Positions 1 to 8,656 are shown, numbered from the stretch's first letter. The stretch: DNA of 64,000 bases from Microbacterium sp. HD4P20 (GCF_019449275.2 NZ_JAHZQZ020000014.1:186001-250000), one strand, 5' to 3'. The notes: generated by a model not told the origin, from the sequence alone. Made by a program: numbers and translations.

Positions 1-1
1 C

Positions 2-1297
2 AGTCTCGGGCTCGCCCTCGGCTGCTCGATCGCGCCGTCGAGCCGGTTTGCCCGAAAGAACTACTTCTACCCCGACCTGGGAAAGAACTACCAGATCTCG
101 CAGTACGACGAGCCGATCGCCTTCGAGGGCCACGTCGACGTCGAACTCGCCGACGGCACGATCGTGCCGGTGCCGATCGAGCGGGCCCATATGGAAGAGG
201 ATGCCGGCAAGCTCACCCACGTCGGTGGGGCAACCGGGCGCATCCAGGGCGCGGAATACTCGCTGGTGGACTACAACCGCGCCGGCGTGCCGCTGGTCGA
301 GATCGTCACCAAGCCGATCTACGGCACCGAGCACCGCGCGCCGGACGTCGCCAAGGCCTATGTGCAGACGATCCGCGACATCGTCCTGAGCCTCGGGATC
401 TCGGATGCCCGCATGGAGCGCGGCAACCTGCGCTGCGACGCCAACGTGTCGCTCCGCCCGCGCGGCCAGGAGAAGCTGGGCACGCGCACCGAGACCAAGA
501 ACGTCAACTCCATGCGGTCGGTGGAGCGGGCGGTGCGCTACGAGATCCAGCGTCAGGCGGCGATTCTCGCCGCCGGCGGAAAGATCACGCAGGAGACGCG
601 ACACTGGCACGAAGACACCGGGACCACCTCGCCGGGGCGCCCGAAGTCCGACGCCGACGACTACCGGTACTTCCCTGAGCCGGATCTGCTTCCCGTCGTC
701 CCCGCGCCGGAGCTCATCGAGCAGCTGCGTGGCGCACTGCCGGAGCCGCCCGCCGCACGTCGTCGCCGTCTGAAGGCCGAATGGGGCTTCACCGACCTCG
801 AGTTCCAGGACGTCGTCAACGGCGGGCTTCTCGCCGAGGTCGAGGCAACCGTCGCCGCGGGTGCCGCGCCGGCGTCCGCCCGCAAATGGTGGACGGGCGA
901 ACTCACACGGATCGCGAACGCGACGAGTGCGGAGGGCACCGGACGCGAGGCATCCGATCTCGCTACTCCCGCCCAGGTCGCCGAGCTGCAGTTGCTCATC
1001 GACGAGGGGACGCTGACCGACAAGCTCGCGCGTCAGGTGCTTGAGGGCGTGGTTGCGGGCGAGGGCTCACCCAAGGACGTCGTCGCCGCTCGCGGACTGG
1101 CGGTCGTTTCGGATGACGGTGCGCTCATCGCCGCGATCGACGAGGCGCTGGCCTCGCAGCCCGACGTGCTCGAGAAGATCCGCGACGGAAAGGTGCAGGC
1201 CGCGGGAGCCATCATCGGCGCGGTCATGAAGGCCATGAAGGGTCAGGCCGACGCCGCACGCGTGCGCGAACTGGTTCTGGAGCGCGCGGCGCAATAG
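2..1297 (+). CDS. gatB: Aspartyl/glutamyl-tRNA amidotransferase subunit B, 5' truncated by window edge
   Basis: The open frame runs from base 2 to the TAG at 1297 with no start inside, so about 431 C-terminal residues of a protein usually near 500 are present. The reading frame holds the GatB landmarks [21 protein letters not shown] and later [18 protein letters not shown], followed by the helical C-terminal tRNA-binding (YqeY-like) region. GatB activates and amidates Glu-tRNA(Gln) or Asp-tRNA(Asn) within GatCAB in the cytoplasm, using ammonia from GatA. gatC and gatA would be expected upstream, outside the window. A 7-bp hairpin (CTCCGGG/CCCGGAG, 1312-1336) follows the stop and could be a weak terminator. 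Confidence 0.97.
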   Translation, partial: SLGLALGCSIAPSSRFARKNYFYPDLGKNYQISQYDEPIAFEGHVDVELADGTIVPVPIERAHMEEDAGKLTHVGGATGRIQGAEYSLVDYNRAGVPLVEIVTKPIYGTEHRAPDVAKAYVQTIRDIVLSLGISDARMERGNLRCDANVSLRPRGQEKLGTRTETKNVNSMRSVERAVRYEIQRQAAILAAGGKITQETRHWHEDTGTTSPGRPKSDADDYRYFPEPDLLPVVPAPELIEQLRGALPEPPAARRRRLKAEWGFTDLEFQDVVNGGLLAEVEATVAAGAAPASARKWWTGELTRIANATSAEGTGREASDLATPAQVAELQLLIDEGTLTDKLARQVLEGVVAGEGSPKDVVAARGLAVVSDDGALIAAIDEALASQPDVLEKIRDGKVQAAGAIIGAVMKAMKGQADAARVRELVLERAAQ

Positions 1298-1372
1298 TAC
1301 GGCCTCTCGTGCTCCGGGTCGGCTGACGGCCCGGAGGCGCGGGATGTCGGCGGTGCGACGCAGAATGGATCC

Positions 1373-2665
1373 ATGGGGCGCGGCGACGGATCTGGCCGGC
1401 TCGTATCACCCGAAGGTGCCGACGATGCCGGTACCGGGATCCTTCATGTCGACATGGATGCGTTCTACGCATCGGTCGAGCAGCTCGACGACCCATCGCT
1501 GCGGGGCAAGGCGATCATCATCGGGGCGCCCGACGGCCGCTCCGTCGTCTCGAGTGCCTCGTACGAGGCGCGCCGGTTCGGCGTCCGTTCGGCGATGCCG
1601 GTCGGCCAGGCGCTCCGCCTCTGTCCGCACGCGATCGTGGTGTTGCCGCACTTCGACCGCTACCTGGAGATGTCCGCGATGGTGATGCGGATCTTCCGCG
1701 AGATCACGCCGCTGGTGGAGCCGTTGTCGATCGATGAGGCATTCCTCGATGTGCGGGGCGCGCGCAGGCTGTGGGGATCGCCGGGAGAGATCGCGCGGAT
1801 GCTGCGCGCTCGTGTTGTCGAAGAGACCGGGCTGACCTGCAGCGTGGGCGTGGCGGCGACGAAGCACGTGGCGAAGATGGCGTCGACCATCAGCAAGCCC
1901 GATGGGCTGCTCATCGTTCCCGATCGCGAGACGGACGCCTTCCTGCGGCCGCGCCCCGTGCGCGCGCTCTGGGGTGTCGGGCCGAAGACGGCGGAGGCGC
2001 TCGAGGGACGCGGCATCCGCACCGTGGCCGACGTGCTCGACACACCACGGAACGTGCTCGACCGGGTTCTCGGCGACGCGATGGGCGAGCGGCTCTGGCA
2101 GCTGTCCCGGGGAATCGACCCGCGACCGATCGACACCCACCGTGTGGAGAAGAGCATCGGGCACGAAGAGACCTTCCTCGAAGACATCGCCGACGACTCC
2201 ATCCTGCGCGCCGAGCTGCGTCGCCTCGCCGATCGCGTCGGAGCGCGGCTTCGAGCGGGGGAGTGGGAGGCGGCGACGATCGCGATCAAAGTGCGGTTCG
2301 CGGACTTCACCACCATCACCCGCTCGCAGACCCTGTCAGAGCCGACGGCGGTCGGCCAGCGGATCGGGGATGCCGCGCACGAGTTGTATGGTGCGATCGA
2401 ACGGCGCCTGCCGGTGCGCCTCATCGGCGTCCGCGCCGAGCGCCTGCGCCCGGCCGGCGGTGGCGCCCCGGCGCTGTGGGACGACGACGAGGAATGGCGC
2501 CGCGTCGAGGATGCGCTCGACGGTGCGGCGGCGAAGTTCGGGCGAGGTGCGATCACACGTGCCACGCTGCTCGGCCGCGGGCGCGCCAGTGGCACCCTGC
2601 CCTCGAAGCCGCCCGCGCCGCGGGATACGGGAGCACCGACCGGGGCGGAACAGACGCCGGACTGA
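1373..2665 (+). CDS. dinB: DNA polymerase IV (Y-family translesion polymerase)
   Basis: This 430-residue protein has the Y-family palm motifs HVDMDAFYASVE (metal ligand D27) and SIDEAFLDV (D121, E122), a helix-hairpin-helix region around ALWGVGPKTAEAL, and a little-finger domain toward the C-terminus. It is expected to copy damaged DNA at stalled forks. The start is ATG 1373: a -10-like CAGAAT at 1361-1366 lies six bases before it, so the mRNA is probably leaderless. The first 20 residues precede the usual family start and the last 30 are low-complexity and Pro-rich. No LexA box is obvious in the short upstream gap. Confidence 0.95.
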   Translation: MGRGDGSGRLVSPEGADDAGTGILHVDMDAFYASVEQLDDPSLRGKAIIIGAPDGRSVVSSASYEARRFGVRSAMPVGQALRLCPHAIVVLPHFDRYLEMSAMVMRIFREITPLVEPLSIDEAFLDVRGARRLWGSPGEIARMLRARVVEETGLTCSVGVAATKHVAKMASTISKPDGLLIVPDRETDAFLRPRPVRALWGVGPKTAEALEGRGIRTVADVLDTPRNVLDRVLGDAMGERLWQLSRGIDPRPIDTHRVEKSIGHEETFLEDIADDSILRAELRRLADRVGARLRAGEWEAATIAIKVRFADFTTITRSQTLSEPTAVGQRIGDAAHELYGAIERRLPVRLIGVRAERLRPAGGGAPALWDDDEEWRRVEDALDGAAAKFGRGAITRATLLGRGRASGTLPSKPPAPRDTGAPTGAEQTPD

Positions 2666-2740
2666 ACAGACGCGGGACTGATTGGACGCGTGGCCGAAGA
2701 GAGGCTGGGCAGTCGCGTGCGCGCCCGCTACCGTGGAGCC

Positions 2741-3061
2741 ATGCCCAATATCGCACTCGAACTCGGCAAGCAGTCCGCGACTCTCGGCGTCAAGAGCGCC
2801 TACGGGGAGCAGCAGGATGTCGACGGCGTCCGTCTCATTCCCGTCGCACTGACGTGGTCGGGCTTCGGTGGTGGCTCCGACGAGGCGGGGAACGGCGGAG
2901 GTGGGGGAGGCGGCTACGCGATCCCGGTCGGCGCCTACATCCGGCGCGGGGACGACGTCCGCTTCGAACCGAACATCGTCGCCCTTCTGGCCGTCGCCGT
3001 GCCGTTCGTGTTCTTCGCCGGCCGTGCGCTCAGTCGTGTCATCCGCGCCCTCAAGAAGTAG
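2741..3061 (+). CDS. GerW/YtfJ-like protein
   Basis: A 106-residue protein with the GerW-family layout: an N-terminal ALELGKQSATLGVKSAYGEQQ segment, a Gly-rich stretch (FGGGSDEAG then GGGGGGG), then AIPVGAYIRRGDDVRF and a C-terminal hydrophobic segment (residues about 80-96) that may anchor it in the membrane. In Bacillus this family acts in spore germination, but non-sporulating actinobacteria carry homologues of unknown role. ATG 2741 is preferred over GTG 2690 because TACCGT at 2729-2734 lies six bases upstream, fitting a leaderless transcript. The next gene overlaps its 3' end. Confidence 0.65.
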   Translation: MPNIALELGKQSATLGVKSAYGEQQDVDGVRLIPVALTWSGFGGGSDEAGNGGGGGGGYAIPVGAYIRRGDDVRFEPNIVALLAVAVPFVFFAGRALSRVIRALKK

Positions 3062-3629
3062 CCCGGATCCTGTCGCGGCGTCGCTGGAGTCTGCGGCGGG
3101 GGACCTCGTCTCGGCGATCACGCGGACCGCAGCATCCAATCCCGTCGTGCTCGTCGATGGTCGCAGCGGAGCCGGCAAGACCTCGCTGGCCCGGGGGCTC
3201 GTCACACGATGGCCGCTGCGCGGTCGCGTGCAGCTCGTGGCGCTGGACTCCATCTACCCCGGGTGGGACGGTCTCGATGACGGTGTGAAAGCCGCGCGGG
3301 AGCAGATCCTCGTGCCCCACGCCCGCGGCATCGTCGGCGTATGGCAGCGCTGGGACTGGGAGCTTCAGCAGCCCGCCGAAGCCCACGCCGTCGATCCTTC
3401 CCTGCCGCTCATCGTGGAGGGAGCCGGGCTTCTGACGCCGGCGACGGCGCGCCTCGGCGACATCCGCGTCTGGCTGGAGTCGCCCGACGGCTCGCGACGA
3501 CACCGCGCGCTGACGCGCGACGGTGATGCCTACCGGCCGCACTGGGAGCGCTGGGCGAAGCAGGAGCAGCGCCACATCGAGCGCGACGAGCCCACCCGGC
3601 TCGCCACACACGTCTTCCGCGTTCCGTGA
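3036..3629 (+). CDS. P-loop NTPase/kinase-like protein
   Basis: The protein of about 197 residues carries a Walker A motif, DGRSGAGKTSLA, close to its N-terminus, then a kinase-like core with VALDSIYPGWDGL and a late RHRALTRDG segment. The pattern resembles small uridine-kinase or nucleotide-kinase folds; the substrate cannot be told from sequence. The frame is open from far upstream, so the start is uncertain: GTG 3036 or GTG 3024 both fit, and either overlaps the 3' end of the GerW-like gene, suggesting coupled translation. It is convergent with the DUF2017 gene. Confidence 0.75.
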   Translation: MSSAPSRSSPDPVAASLESAAGDLVSAITRTAASNPVVLVDGRSGAGKTSLARGLVTRWPLRGRVQLVALDSIYPGWDGLDDGVKAAREQILVPHARGIVGVWQRWDWELQQPAEAHAVDPSLPLIVEGAGLLTPATARLGDIRVWLESPDGSRRHRALTRDGDAYRPHWERWAKQEQRHIERDEPTRLATHVFRVP

Positions 3630-3651
3630 ACGGGAGTGTCGAGTCGGCGAA

Positions 3652-4143
3652 TCACATGTCGCCGTCGAGGGCGGCGACGAGTCCGTCCAGGCGGTATCCG
3701 AGCCACTCGTAGATGCCGAAGCGCGGGTCGTCGGGGTCGTAGTCCTGCGGACCGGTGATCTCGAGCCTGGTGGCCAGCACGAGGCGGACGGCCGCCAGCG
3801 TGCGCAGCCAGGCCTGCGCCGCGTCGGGATCCAGGCGCACCTCGACAGGTTCCATGAGAGCGGGATCCTCGGGGTCGTCGGGGATCTCGGCCGCGCCCGC
3901 GAGAGAAGCCAGCACCAGACCGGCGTCGGTTCGTCGGCGATCGAGCAGATGCGCCTGCGTGAGATCCCGGAACTCGCGAGCATCGGCCGCGTCCGCATAG
4001 GCCGGCGGCACGAGCCTGCCGATCGCGGGGTCGCCGGCTTCGGGCGCGGTGTCTGCGACGAGATCGAGGAACTGACCGACGATCCCGGCCAGGTGAGCAG
4101 CCTCGAGCCGGGCGAGCTCGACGACGATGATGCGCGCCGTCAT
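3652..4143 (-). CDS. DUF2017 family protein
   Basis: A 163-residue protein beginning MTARIIVVELARLEAAHLAG. The start ATG overlaps the clpS stop as ATGA (4140-4143), which fixes the start and implies coupled translation. DUF2017 proteins sit directly downstream of clpS in many actinobacteria; the sequence has no catalytic motif that I can see and is helical and acidic. The conserved pairing suggests a role with ClpS in N-degron delivery, but that is inference from neighbourhood only. Confidence 0.85.
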   Translation of the reverse strand: MTARIIVVELARLEAAHLAGIVGQFLDLVADTAPEAGDPAIGRLVPPAYADAADAREFRDLTQAHLLDRRRTDAGLVLASLAGAAEIPDDPEDPALMEPVEVRLDPDAAQAWLRTLAAVRLVLATRLEITGPQDYDPDDPRFGIYEWLGYRLDGLVAALDGDM

Positions 4144-4439
4144 TGCGGCTCCTGGCGCACGGTCGCCCACAGCCCGTAGTCATGCATCGCCTGAGCGTGC
4201 AGCTCCATGCGCTCTCGCGCGCCGACCGCGACGACGGCATGCCCCTCGTTGTGCACAGCGAGCATCAGACGCTCCGCCTCGGCGTGCGGCAGCCCGAAGT
4301 ACTCGCGGAAGACATGGGTGACGTAGCTCATGAGGTTCACCGGGTCGTCCCAGACCACCGTCTGCCAGGGGCGGTCCGCACTGATGCTCTCGCGCGTCTC
4401 GGATTCCCGTTCCAGTGCTGGTGCCGCCGACGCCCCCAT
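4140..4439 (-). CDS. clpS: ATP-dependent Clp protease adaptor ClpS
   Basis: ClpS binds N-degron substrates and hands them to the ClpA/ClpC unfoldase. This 99-residue protein has the family core: WQTVVWDDPVNLMSYVTHVF, then LMLAVHNEGHAVVAVG and a short C-terminal strand. The start may be ATG 4439, which overlaps the upstream stop as TGATG, or ATG 4448 inside the upstream gene. It is the middle gene of a three-gene overlapping operon (metallopeptidase, clpS, DUF2017). The clpP1/clpP2/clpX genes lie 46 kb away in the same window; no clpC is visible here. Confidence 0.95.
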   Translation of the reverse strand: MGASAAPALERESETRESISADRPWQTVVWDDPVNLMSYVTHVFREYFGLPHAEAERLMLAVHNEGHAVVAVGARERMELHAQAMHDYGLWATVRQEPQ

Positions 4440-4786
4440 CACGCCCACCCCAGTTCGTGCAGGCGGGCATCGTCGATGCCATAGAAGTGCGCGATCTCGT
4501 GCACCAGCGTCGTGTGCACCTCATCGCGCAGGGCGGCCTCGTCGTCGCAGGCCGCCAGATGCGCGTCGCGGTACACGATGATTCGGTCAGGCAGCTCACC
4601 GCCCCCGTACCGGTCGCGCTCGGTGAGCGCCCATCCGTCGTAGAGGCCGAACAGGTCGAGGCCGCCGTCCTCGGAGCGAGCCTCGACCACGAAGACGACG
4701 TTGTCGAGCCCCTCGACCATGTCATCGGGGAGGGCGTCGAGCTCGTCGATCACGAGCTGCTCGAACGTCTCGGCATCCATCTCCAT
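4439..4786 (-). CDS. Metallopeptidase family protein (zincin-like)
   Basis: A protein of about 115 residues with the zinc protease motif VHEIAHFYGI (HExxH) near the C-terminus. It matches the small zincin-like family (PF06262) that commonly precedes clpS in actinobacteria. Three in-frame ATGs lie close together (4789, 4786, 4780); GAGG seven bases before 4786 favours that start. Its stop overlaps the clpS start (TGATG). Enzymatic activity is plausible from HExxH plus a downstream acidic residue but the substrate is unknown. Confidence 0.85.
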   Translation of the reverse strand: MEMDAETFEQLVIDELDALPDDMVEGLDNVVFVVEARSEDGGLDLFGLYDGWALTERDRYGGGELPDRIIVYRDAHLAACDDEAALRDEVHTTLVHEIAHFYGIDDARLHELGWA

Positions 4787-4844
4787 CATGATGCCTCGGT
4801 TCGCCGACACGCAGGGCCGCTGGCGAGACCTCGATCCGACTGCT

Positions 4845-4921
4845 TGGGGTGAGTAACGGGACTTGAACCCGCGGCCCCCTGGACCACAACCAGGTGCTCT
4901 ACCAACTGAGCTATACCCACC
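4845..4921 (-). tRNA. tRNA-His (GTG)
   Basis: The reverse strand folds as a tRNA: acceptor GTGGGTA pairs with TACTCAC, D-arm GCTCAGTTGGTAGAGC, anticodon loop TTGTGGT with anticodon GTG, and T-arm GGGTTCAAGTCCC. The extra 5' G at 4921 can pair with C73, the His identity feature. CCA appears to be encoded at 4847-4845. Confidence 0.97.
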
Positions 4922-4957
4922 ATGTCTCCCGCCTGAGCGGGCAACCAGAAAATTCTC

Positions 4958-5584
4958 TCACACCTCAGGGGCAAACGACGAAACGACGGCGGCCGCCGCG
5001 GCGCGCGCCCCGTCGCTGGTCGGACCCGGCTCCGGCACGAACACCGCCTGGCGGTAATAGGCCAGCTCTCGGATCGATTCGAGGATGTCGGCGAGAGCGC
5101 GATGACCCCCGTCTTTCGCGGGGGCGTGGATGTACGCGCGGGGGTACCAGCGACGCGCCAGCTCTTTGATGCTCGACACGTCCACATTGCGGTAATGCAG
5201 CCACCGGTCCACTCGCGGCATGTACTTCGCGAGGAACATCCGGTCGGTGCCGATGGTGTTCCCGGCGAGGGGAGCTCTGCCCTCGAGCGGCACGAAGCGC
5301 TGAATGTACTCGAGCACCTGGAATTCGGCATCCGCCACGGTGACGCCGTGGGGGATCTCGTCGATCAGCCCGGACGTGCGGTGCATGTTCGTGACGAACT
5401 CGTTCATGTTCGCCATCGCCGAGGCATCGGGTTTGATGACGACGTGGAACCCCGGGTCCAGAGCGCGCAGCTCGAAGTCGGTCACGACGACCGCGATCTC
5501 GACGAGTTCGTCGACCTCGAGATCGAGTCCGGTCATTTCGCAATCGATCCACACCAGGCGATCGTTCTCAGAAGCCCCCACCAT
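4958..5584 (-). CDS. orn: Oligoribonuclease
   Basis: Orn degrades 2-5 nt RNAs, including linear pGpG, to mononucleotides. The 208-residue protein shows the DEDDh exonuclease signature: VWIDCEMTGLD (Exo I), the Exo II region around LAGNTIGTDRMFLAKYMPR and HRALADILESI (Exo III with the catalytic His and Asp). ATG 5584 (MVGASENDRL) is chosen over ATG 5593 because family members start close to the first strand. It sits between tRNA-His and tRNA-Arg, all on the minus strand. Confidence 0.96.
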   Translation of the reverse strand: MVGASENDRLVWIDCEMTGLDLEVDELVEIAVVVTDFELRALDPGFHVVIKPDASAMANMNEFVTNMHRTSGLIDEIPHGVTVADAEFQVLEYIQRFVPLEGRAPLAGNTIGTDRMFLAKYMPRVDRWLHYRNVDVSSIKELARRWYPRAYIHAPAKDGGHRALADILESIRELAYYRQAVFVPEPGPTSDGARAAAAAVVSSFAPEV

Positions 5585-5642
5585 GCGGTCCATCCTATTG
5601 ATGCCCCCGACAGCGGGCCCGGCGGTGCCGCCGAGCCCGGAG

Positions 5643-5715
5643 CCCCTCCGGGAGGATTCGAACCCCCGACCTTGCGGGTAGAAACCGCTCGCTCTGTCCC
5701 CTGAGCTACGGAGGG
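5643..5715 (-). tRNA. tRNA-Arg (TCT)
   Basis: The reverse strand gives acceptor CCCTCCG pairing with CGGAGGG, D-arm GTAGCTCAGGGGACAGAGC, anticodon stem GCGG/CCGC around loop TTTCTAC (anticodon TCT), and T-arm GGGGGTTCGAATCCTCC. CCA is not encoded. Confidence 0.96.
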
Positions 5716-5820
5716 AAGGGTGGGTGACCAGATTACCCGGTCGCGCGAGAACCTACGGCTCTGGCGTGTCCGCGCGTCACGGCGTAGCGTCGGCACCGGA
5801 GGCATCGAAAGGAGTTCACC

Positions 5821-6033
5821 ATGAACACCACGCAGACGCGTCACCCGCTCTGGGTGGCCTACGGCGCTTCGGGCGTCGTCGGCAGCATCCGCAAGGACGA
5901 TGAGGGCTATATCGTCACGATGGCCGGAGCCGACTCCGTGCTGGGAGCGTTCCCCACCATGGAGGTCGCCAAGAGCGCGCTGCACGCTCATATGACGCCC
6001 GGCAGCGACTGGCCGCAGTTCCGGGAGCACTGA
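5821..6033 (+). CDS. Small conserved-looking protein, function unknown
   Basis: A 70-residue protein with the excellent Shine-Dalgarno AAAGGAG seven bases before ATG 5821. It has no membrane segment or known motif; it begins MNTTQTRHPLWVAYGASG and reads like a small alpha/beta domain with two predicted strands (SIRKDDEGYIVTM) followed by a helix (TMEVAKSALHAHM). It stands alone between tRNA-Arg and the convergent YczE gene. Confidence 0.8.
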   Translation: MNTTQTRHPLWVAYGASGVVGSIRKDDEGYIVTMAGADSVLGAFPTMEVAKSALHAHMTPGSDWPQFREH

Positions 6034-6072
6034 CGCCGGCGCACGGTTCGAGCGACCCGGCGGTGCACGGGA

Positions 6073-6687
6073 TCAGTGCACCGCCTGGGCTGCCGGCGCC
6101 TCCCCACGCGCCGCCCGGCGCGTGTCGAGCAGTGGCAGTGCGACATGCACGAGCGGTCCGATGAGAAGCGCGAACAGCACGGTGCCGATGCCGACCGTTC
6201 CCCCGAGCAGCCAGCCGATCAGCAGTACGGTCAGCTCGACGAGCGCGCGGCACGCCCAGATGGGCCAGCCGAGCCGAGTGTTCATGCCGGTCATGAGTCC
6301 GTCGCGCGGCCCCGGCCCGAACCGCGCCCCGATGTAGAGCCCCGACGCGAGTGCCACGGTGACGATACCGCCCAGCAGGAGGGCGATCTGAGAGGCGATC
6401 CCGACCGCCGGGGGAATGAGCCACAGCGTGACCTGCATGCTGGTGCCCACCAGGAGGATGTTGGCGATCGTACCGACTCCCGGCTTCTGTCGCAGGGGGA
6501 TCCAGAGAAGCAGGACGAAGAATCCGAGGATGTTCGTGATCCACCCGATGCCGACCTCGGTGTGGAGCGAGAGGCCCTGCGCGAAGACGGTCCATGGATC
6601 CACCCCGAGGCCCGCTTGGATGGTGAGGGCGCAGCCTGCGCCGTAGAGGAGCAGGCCCACGAACAGCTGCATGACGCGACGGGGCAT
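6073..6687 (-). CDS. YczE/YitT-type integral membrane protein
   Basis: A 204-residue very hydrophobic protein with about five or six membrane spans and the family phrases QAGLGVDPWTVFAQGL and GARFGPGPRDGLMTGM. It matches the YczE family, often paired with a divergent MocR regulator as here; its substrate is unknown. ATG 6687 is preferred to ATG 6705 because TTGGAT (6699-6694, minus strand) lies six bases before it, fitting a leaderless start. The operator palindrome at 6694-6713 covers that -10, so the neighbouring regulator probably represses this gene. Confidence 0.85.
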   Translation of the reverse strand: MPRRVMQLFVGLLLYGAGCALTIQAGLGVDPWTVFAQGLSLHTEVGIGWITNILGFFVLLLWIPLRQKPGVGTIANILLVGTSMQVTLWLIPPAVGIASQIALLLGGIVTVALASGLYIGARFGPGPRDGLMTGMNTRLGWPIWACRALVELTVLLIGWLLGGTVGIGTVLFALLIGPLVHVALPLLDTRRAARGEAPAAQAVH

Positions 6688-6693
6688 GTGCCC

Positions 6694-6732
6694 ATCCAAT
6701 CGCATGATTGGATCGTGGTGACCGGTCCAATC
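6694..6732. promoter_or_regulatory. Putative MocR operator between yczE-like gene and regulator
   Basis: ATCCAATC at 6694-6701 and GATTGGAT at 6706-6713 form a perfect 8-bp inverted repeat with a 4-bp spacer; GTCCAATC at 6725-6732 is a third half-site in direct orientation with the first. The inverted repeat covers the likely -10 of the leftward gene and the third site lies just before the rightward -10 (TAAGGT, 6737-6742). MocR regulators are known to bind combinations of direct and inverted half-sites in the shared intergenic region. Confidence 0.65.
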
Positions 6733-6748
6733 CCGCTAAGGTGGCTGG

Positions 6749-8173
6749 ATGGATTCACGGATTTCGGCTCGGGCGCTGTCCGCGGCGTTGGGTGGGTGGC
6801 GCACGAAAGAGCCGGTGTACGAAGCGCTGGCCGACGGCATCCGGCTGCTGTGCCTCGATAACCGGCTTGCTCCGAGGACCGCTTTGCCGGCCGAGCGCGA
6901 GCTCGCGGGCGCACTGGCGGCGAGTCGCAGCACCGTCGCGGCCGCGTACCGGAGCCTGCGGGATTCCGGCCACATCTCGAGCCTGAGAGGATCCGGTAGT
7001 GTGACGCTGCCGCTCGGGCGCCACGATCTCGGCCGTGCCGCTGCGGCGGACGGCACGATCGATCTGCAGCAGGCCAGTCCTCCCGCGTGGCCCGGACTGG
7101 CGGGGGTGATGGGCGACGTGGCGCAGTCCGCGTCGACGCTCGTCGCTCGTGTCGGCTACGACGTTCTGGGACGCATCGAGCTGCGCGAGGCGATCGCTCG
7201 CCACTACGAGCGCCGTGGGATCCCGACCCGCCCGGACGAGGTCCTCGTGACGACCGGAGCGCAGAGCGCCATCCATCTCGTGGCGTCGGTGCTGCTCGGG
7301 CGCGGCGATCGCGTCCTGGTCGAGACGCCGACGTACCCTCATGCGGTCGATGCGCTCCGGCGAGCCGGCTCTCGACCTGTCGGGGTTCCGGTCACGACCG
7401 AGGACGGGTGGGACCTGGACCGGGCCGAGCAGGCGTTCGCGCGGACGCTGCCGGTGATGGCGTATCTGATGCCGGACTTCCACAACCCGACGGGCCGCTC
7501 CATGACCCCGGAGGAGCGCGACCTCTTCCTTCTCGCGGGGGAGCGGGCCGGTTCGGTGCTCGTGCTGGATGAGACCACCTCCGAGCTCGACATCGACCGC
7601 GGCGCCGTCGCGCCCGGATTCGCCACCGCCGAGCCGGGGACCGTCGTGCGCGTCGGCTCGATGGGCAAGACCGTCTGGGGAGGGCTGCGCGTCGGCTGGG
7701 TCCGGGCGGAGGGGGACCTGATCCGGCGGCTCGTCGCCGCGCGTCCTGCGCAAGATCTGGGCACGCCGGAGTTCGAGCAGGCCGTCGTGACGCGCCTCCT
7801 CGACGATCTCGACGGGATCCTCGCGCAACGCTCGAGCCTCCTCCGGTCCGGACGGGACGCGTTGGTCAGCGCGCTGGCCGAGCACCTTCCGGAGTGGCGG
7901 GTCCCCGCGGTGAACGGGGGCGTCTCGCTGTGGATCGAGCTGAACGCGCCCCTCAGCTCGGCGGTGGTGATCGACGTGCGATCCCGCGGAGTGCTGCTGT
8001 CGGCGGGACCACGCTTCTCGGTCGAGGGGGGCCACGAGCGCCACCTGCGGGTACCGTTCACCGCGCCCCCTGAGGAGCTGGTCCGTGCCGTGCGAGAGCT
8101 CGCGCAGTCGTGGCGCTCCGTGCGTGCCGGGGCGCCGGCCACAGCGGTCGACCGCGTGGGGGCTGTGGTCTGA
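6749..8173 (+). CDS. MocR-type transcriptional regulator (GntR DNA-binding domain fused to aminotransferase domain)
   Basis: The 474-residue protein has an N-terminal GntR winged helix (residues about 25-90, with LPAERELAGALAASRSTVAAAY) joined to a fold-type I aminotransferase domain. Landmarks include TTGAQSAIHLVASVLL, PDFHNPTGRSM and SMGKTVWGGLRVGW, where the Lys should hold PLP. These proteins sense PLP or amino ligands and regulate a divergent target. TAAGGT at 6737-6742 lies six bases before ATG 6749 (leaderless). The divergent YczE gene and the operator between them make that gene the obvious target. Confidence 0.92.
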   Translation: MDSRISARALSAALGGWRTKEPVYEALADGIRLLCLDNRLAPRTALPAERELAGALAASRSTVAAAYRSLRDSGHISSLRGSGSVTLPLGRHDLGRAAAADGTIDLQQASPPAWPGLAGVMGDVAQSASTLVARVGYDVLGRIELREAIARHYERRGIPTRPDEVLVTTGAQSAIHLVASVLLGRGDRVLVETPTYPHAVDALRRAGSRPVGVPVTTEDGWDLDRAEQAFARTLPVMAYLMPDFHNPTGRSMTPEERDLFLLAGERAGSVLVLDETTSELDIDRGAVAPGFATAEPGTVVRVGSMGKTVWGGLRVGWVRAEGDLIRRLVAARPAQDLGTPEFEQAVVTRLLDDLDGILAQRSSLLRSGRDALVSALAEHLPEWRVPAVNGGVSLWIELNAPLSSAVVIDVRSRGVLLSAGPRFSVEGGHERHLRVPFTAPPEELVRAVRELAQSWRSVRAGAPATAVDRVGAVV

Positions 8174-8192
8174 GAGGTCGGCGCCCTGCTCG

Positions 8193-8459
8193 TCAGGTCG
8201 CGAAGCGCAGGCAGTCGATCGCCTCGCCGATCCGCCAGAACTCGCCGAGATCGAGAAACGCGCGTGAGGGCGGGTGAAAGCGGCGGACTCGATACCGGAT
8301 GCCGTCGGCCTCGGACAACGCCTGCAGGTGACCGACCACGCGTCCGCTCCGGTCGATCACACGCCACAGCGCCGGCGCGGCGGCCGCGAGCCGCAGGGGT
8401 ATTCCGGAGGGGACTCTCGGCGTGGCCAACTCAGCATCACGTCGCACTGTCTGGTCCAT
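8193..8459 (-). CDS. Hypothetical protein
   Basis: An 88-residue protein starting at ATG 8459 behind a good Shine-Dalgarno (GGGAGA, four bases away). It begins MDQTVRRDAELATPRVPSG and contains WRVIDRSGRVVGHLQAL, a beta-rich pattern like small conserved domains seen next to DNA metabolism genes. A longer frame to 8618 exists but lacks an RBS. It is divergent from ssb. Confidence 0.7.
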   Translation of the reverse strand: MDQTVRRDAELATPRVPSGIPLRLAAAAPALWRVIDRSGRVVGHLQALSEADGIRYRVRRFHPPSRAFLDLGEFWRIGEAIDCLRFAT

Positions 8460-8603
8460 ATCATCTCCCTTCCCTTCGAAGATATGTGCGACGTACGACA
8501 TTCCACGATCGGCGCTTCCTCCCCAACGCGACGCTGCGACGGACTTTCCCCAGAACAGTCCGCGACAGCCGACCGCGCGGTGTGACAGGCCCAAGCTGAA
8601 TCC

Positions 8604-8656
8604 GCCGCCGGCGTTCACCGGGCACGGGCGCCGGCGGCACCGGGGACGGTCCCCGG
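8604..8656 (+). promoter_or_regulatory. Two consecutive hairpins in the ssb leader
   Basis: GCCGCCGGCG (8604-8613) pairs with CGCCGGCGGC (8629-8638), and CCGGGGA (8640-8646) pairs with TCCCCGG (8650-8656). Both lie in the 220-bp gap upstream of ssb, ending 22 bases before its start codon and directly before its RBS. The role is unknown; they could be a terminator for an upstream leader transcript or a structured 5' UTR. Confidence 0.4.
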
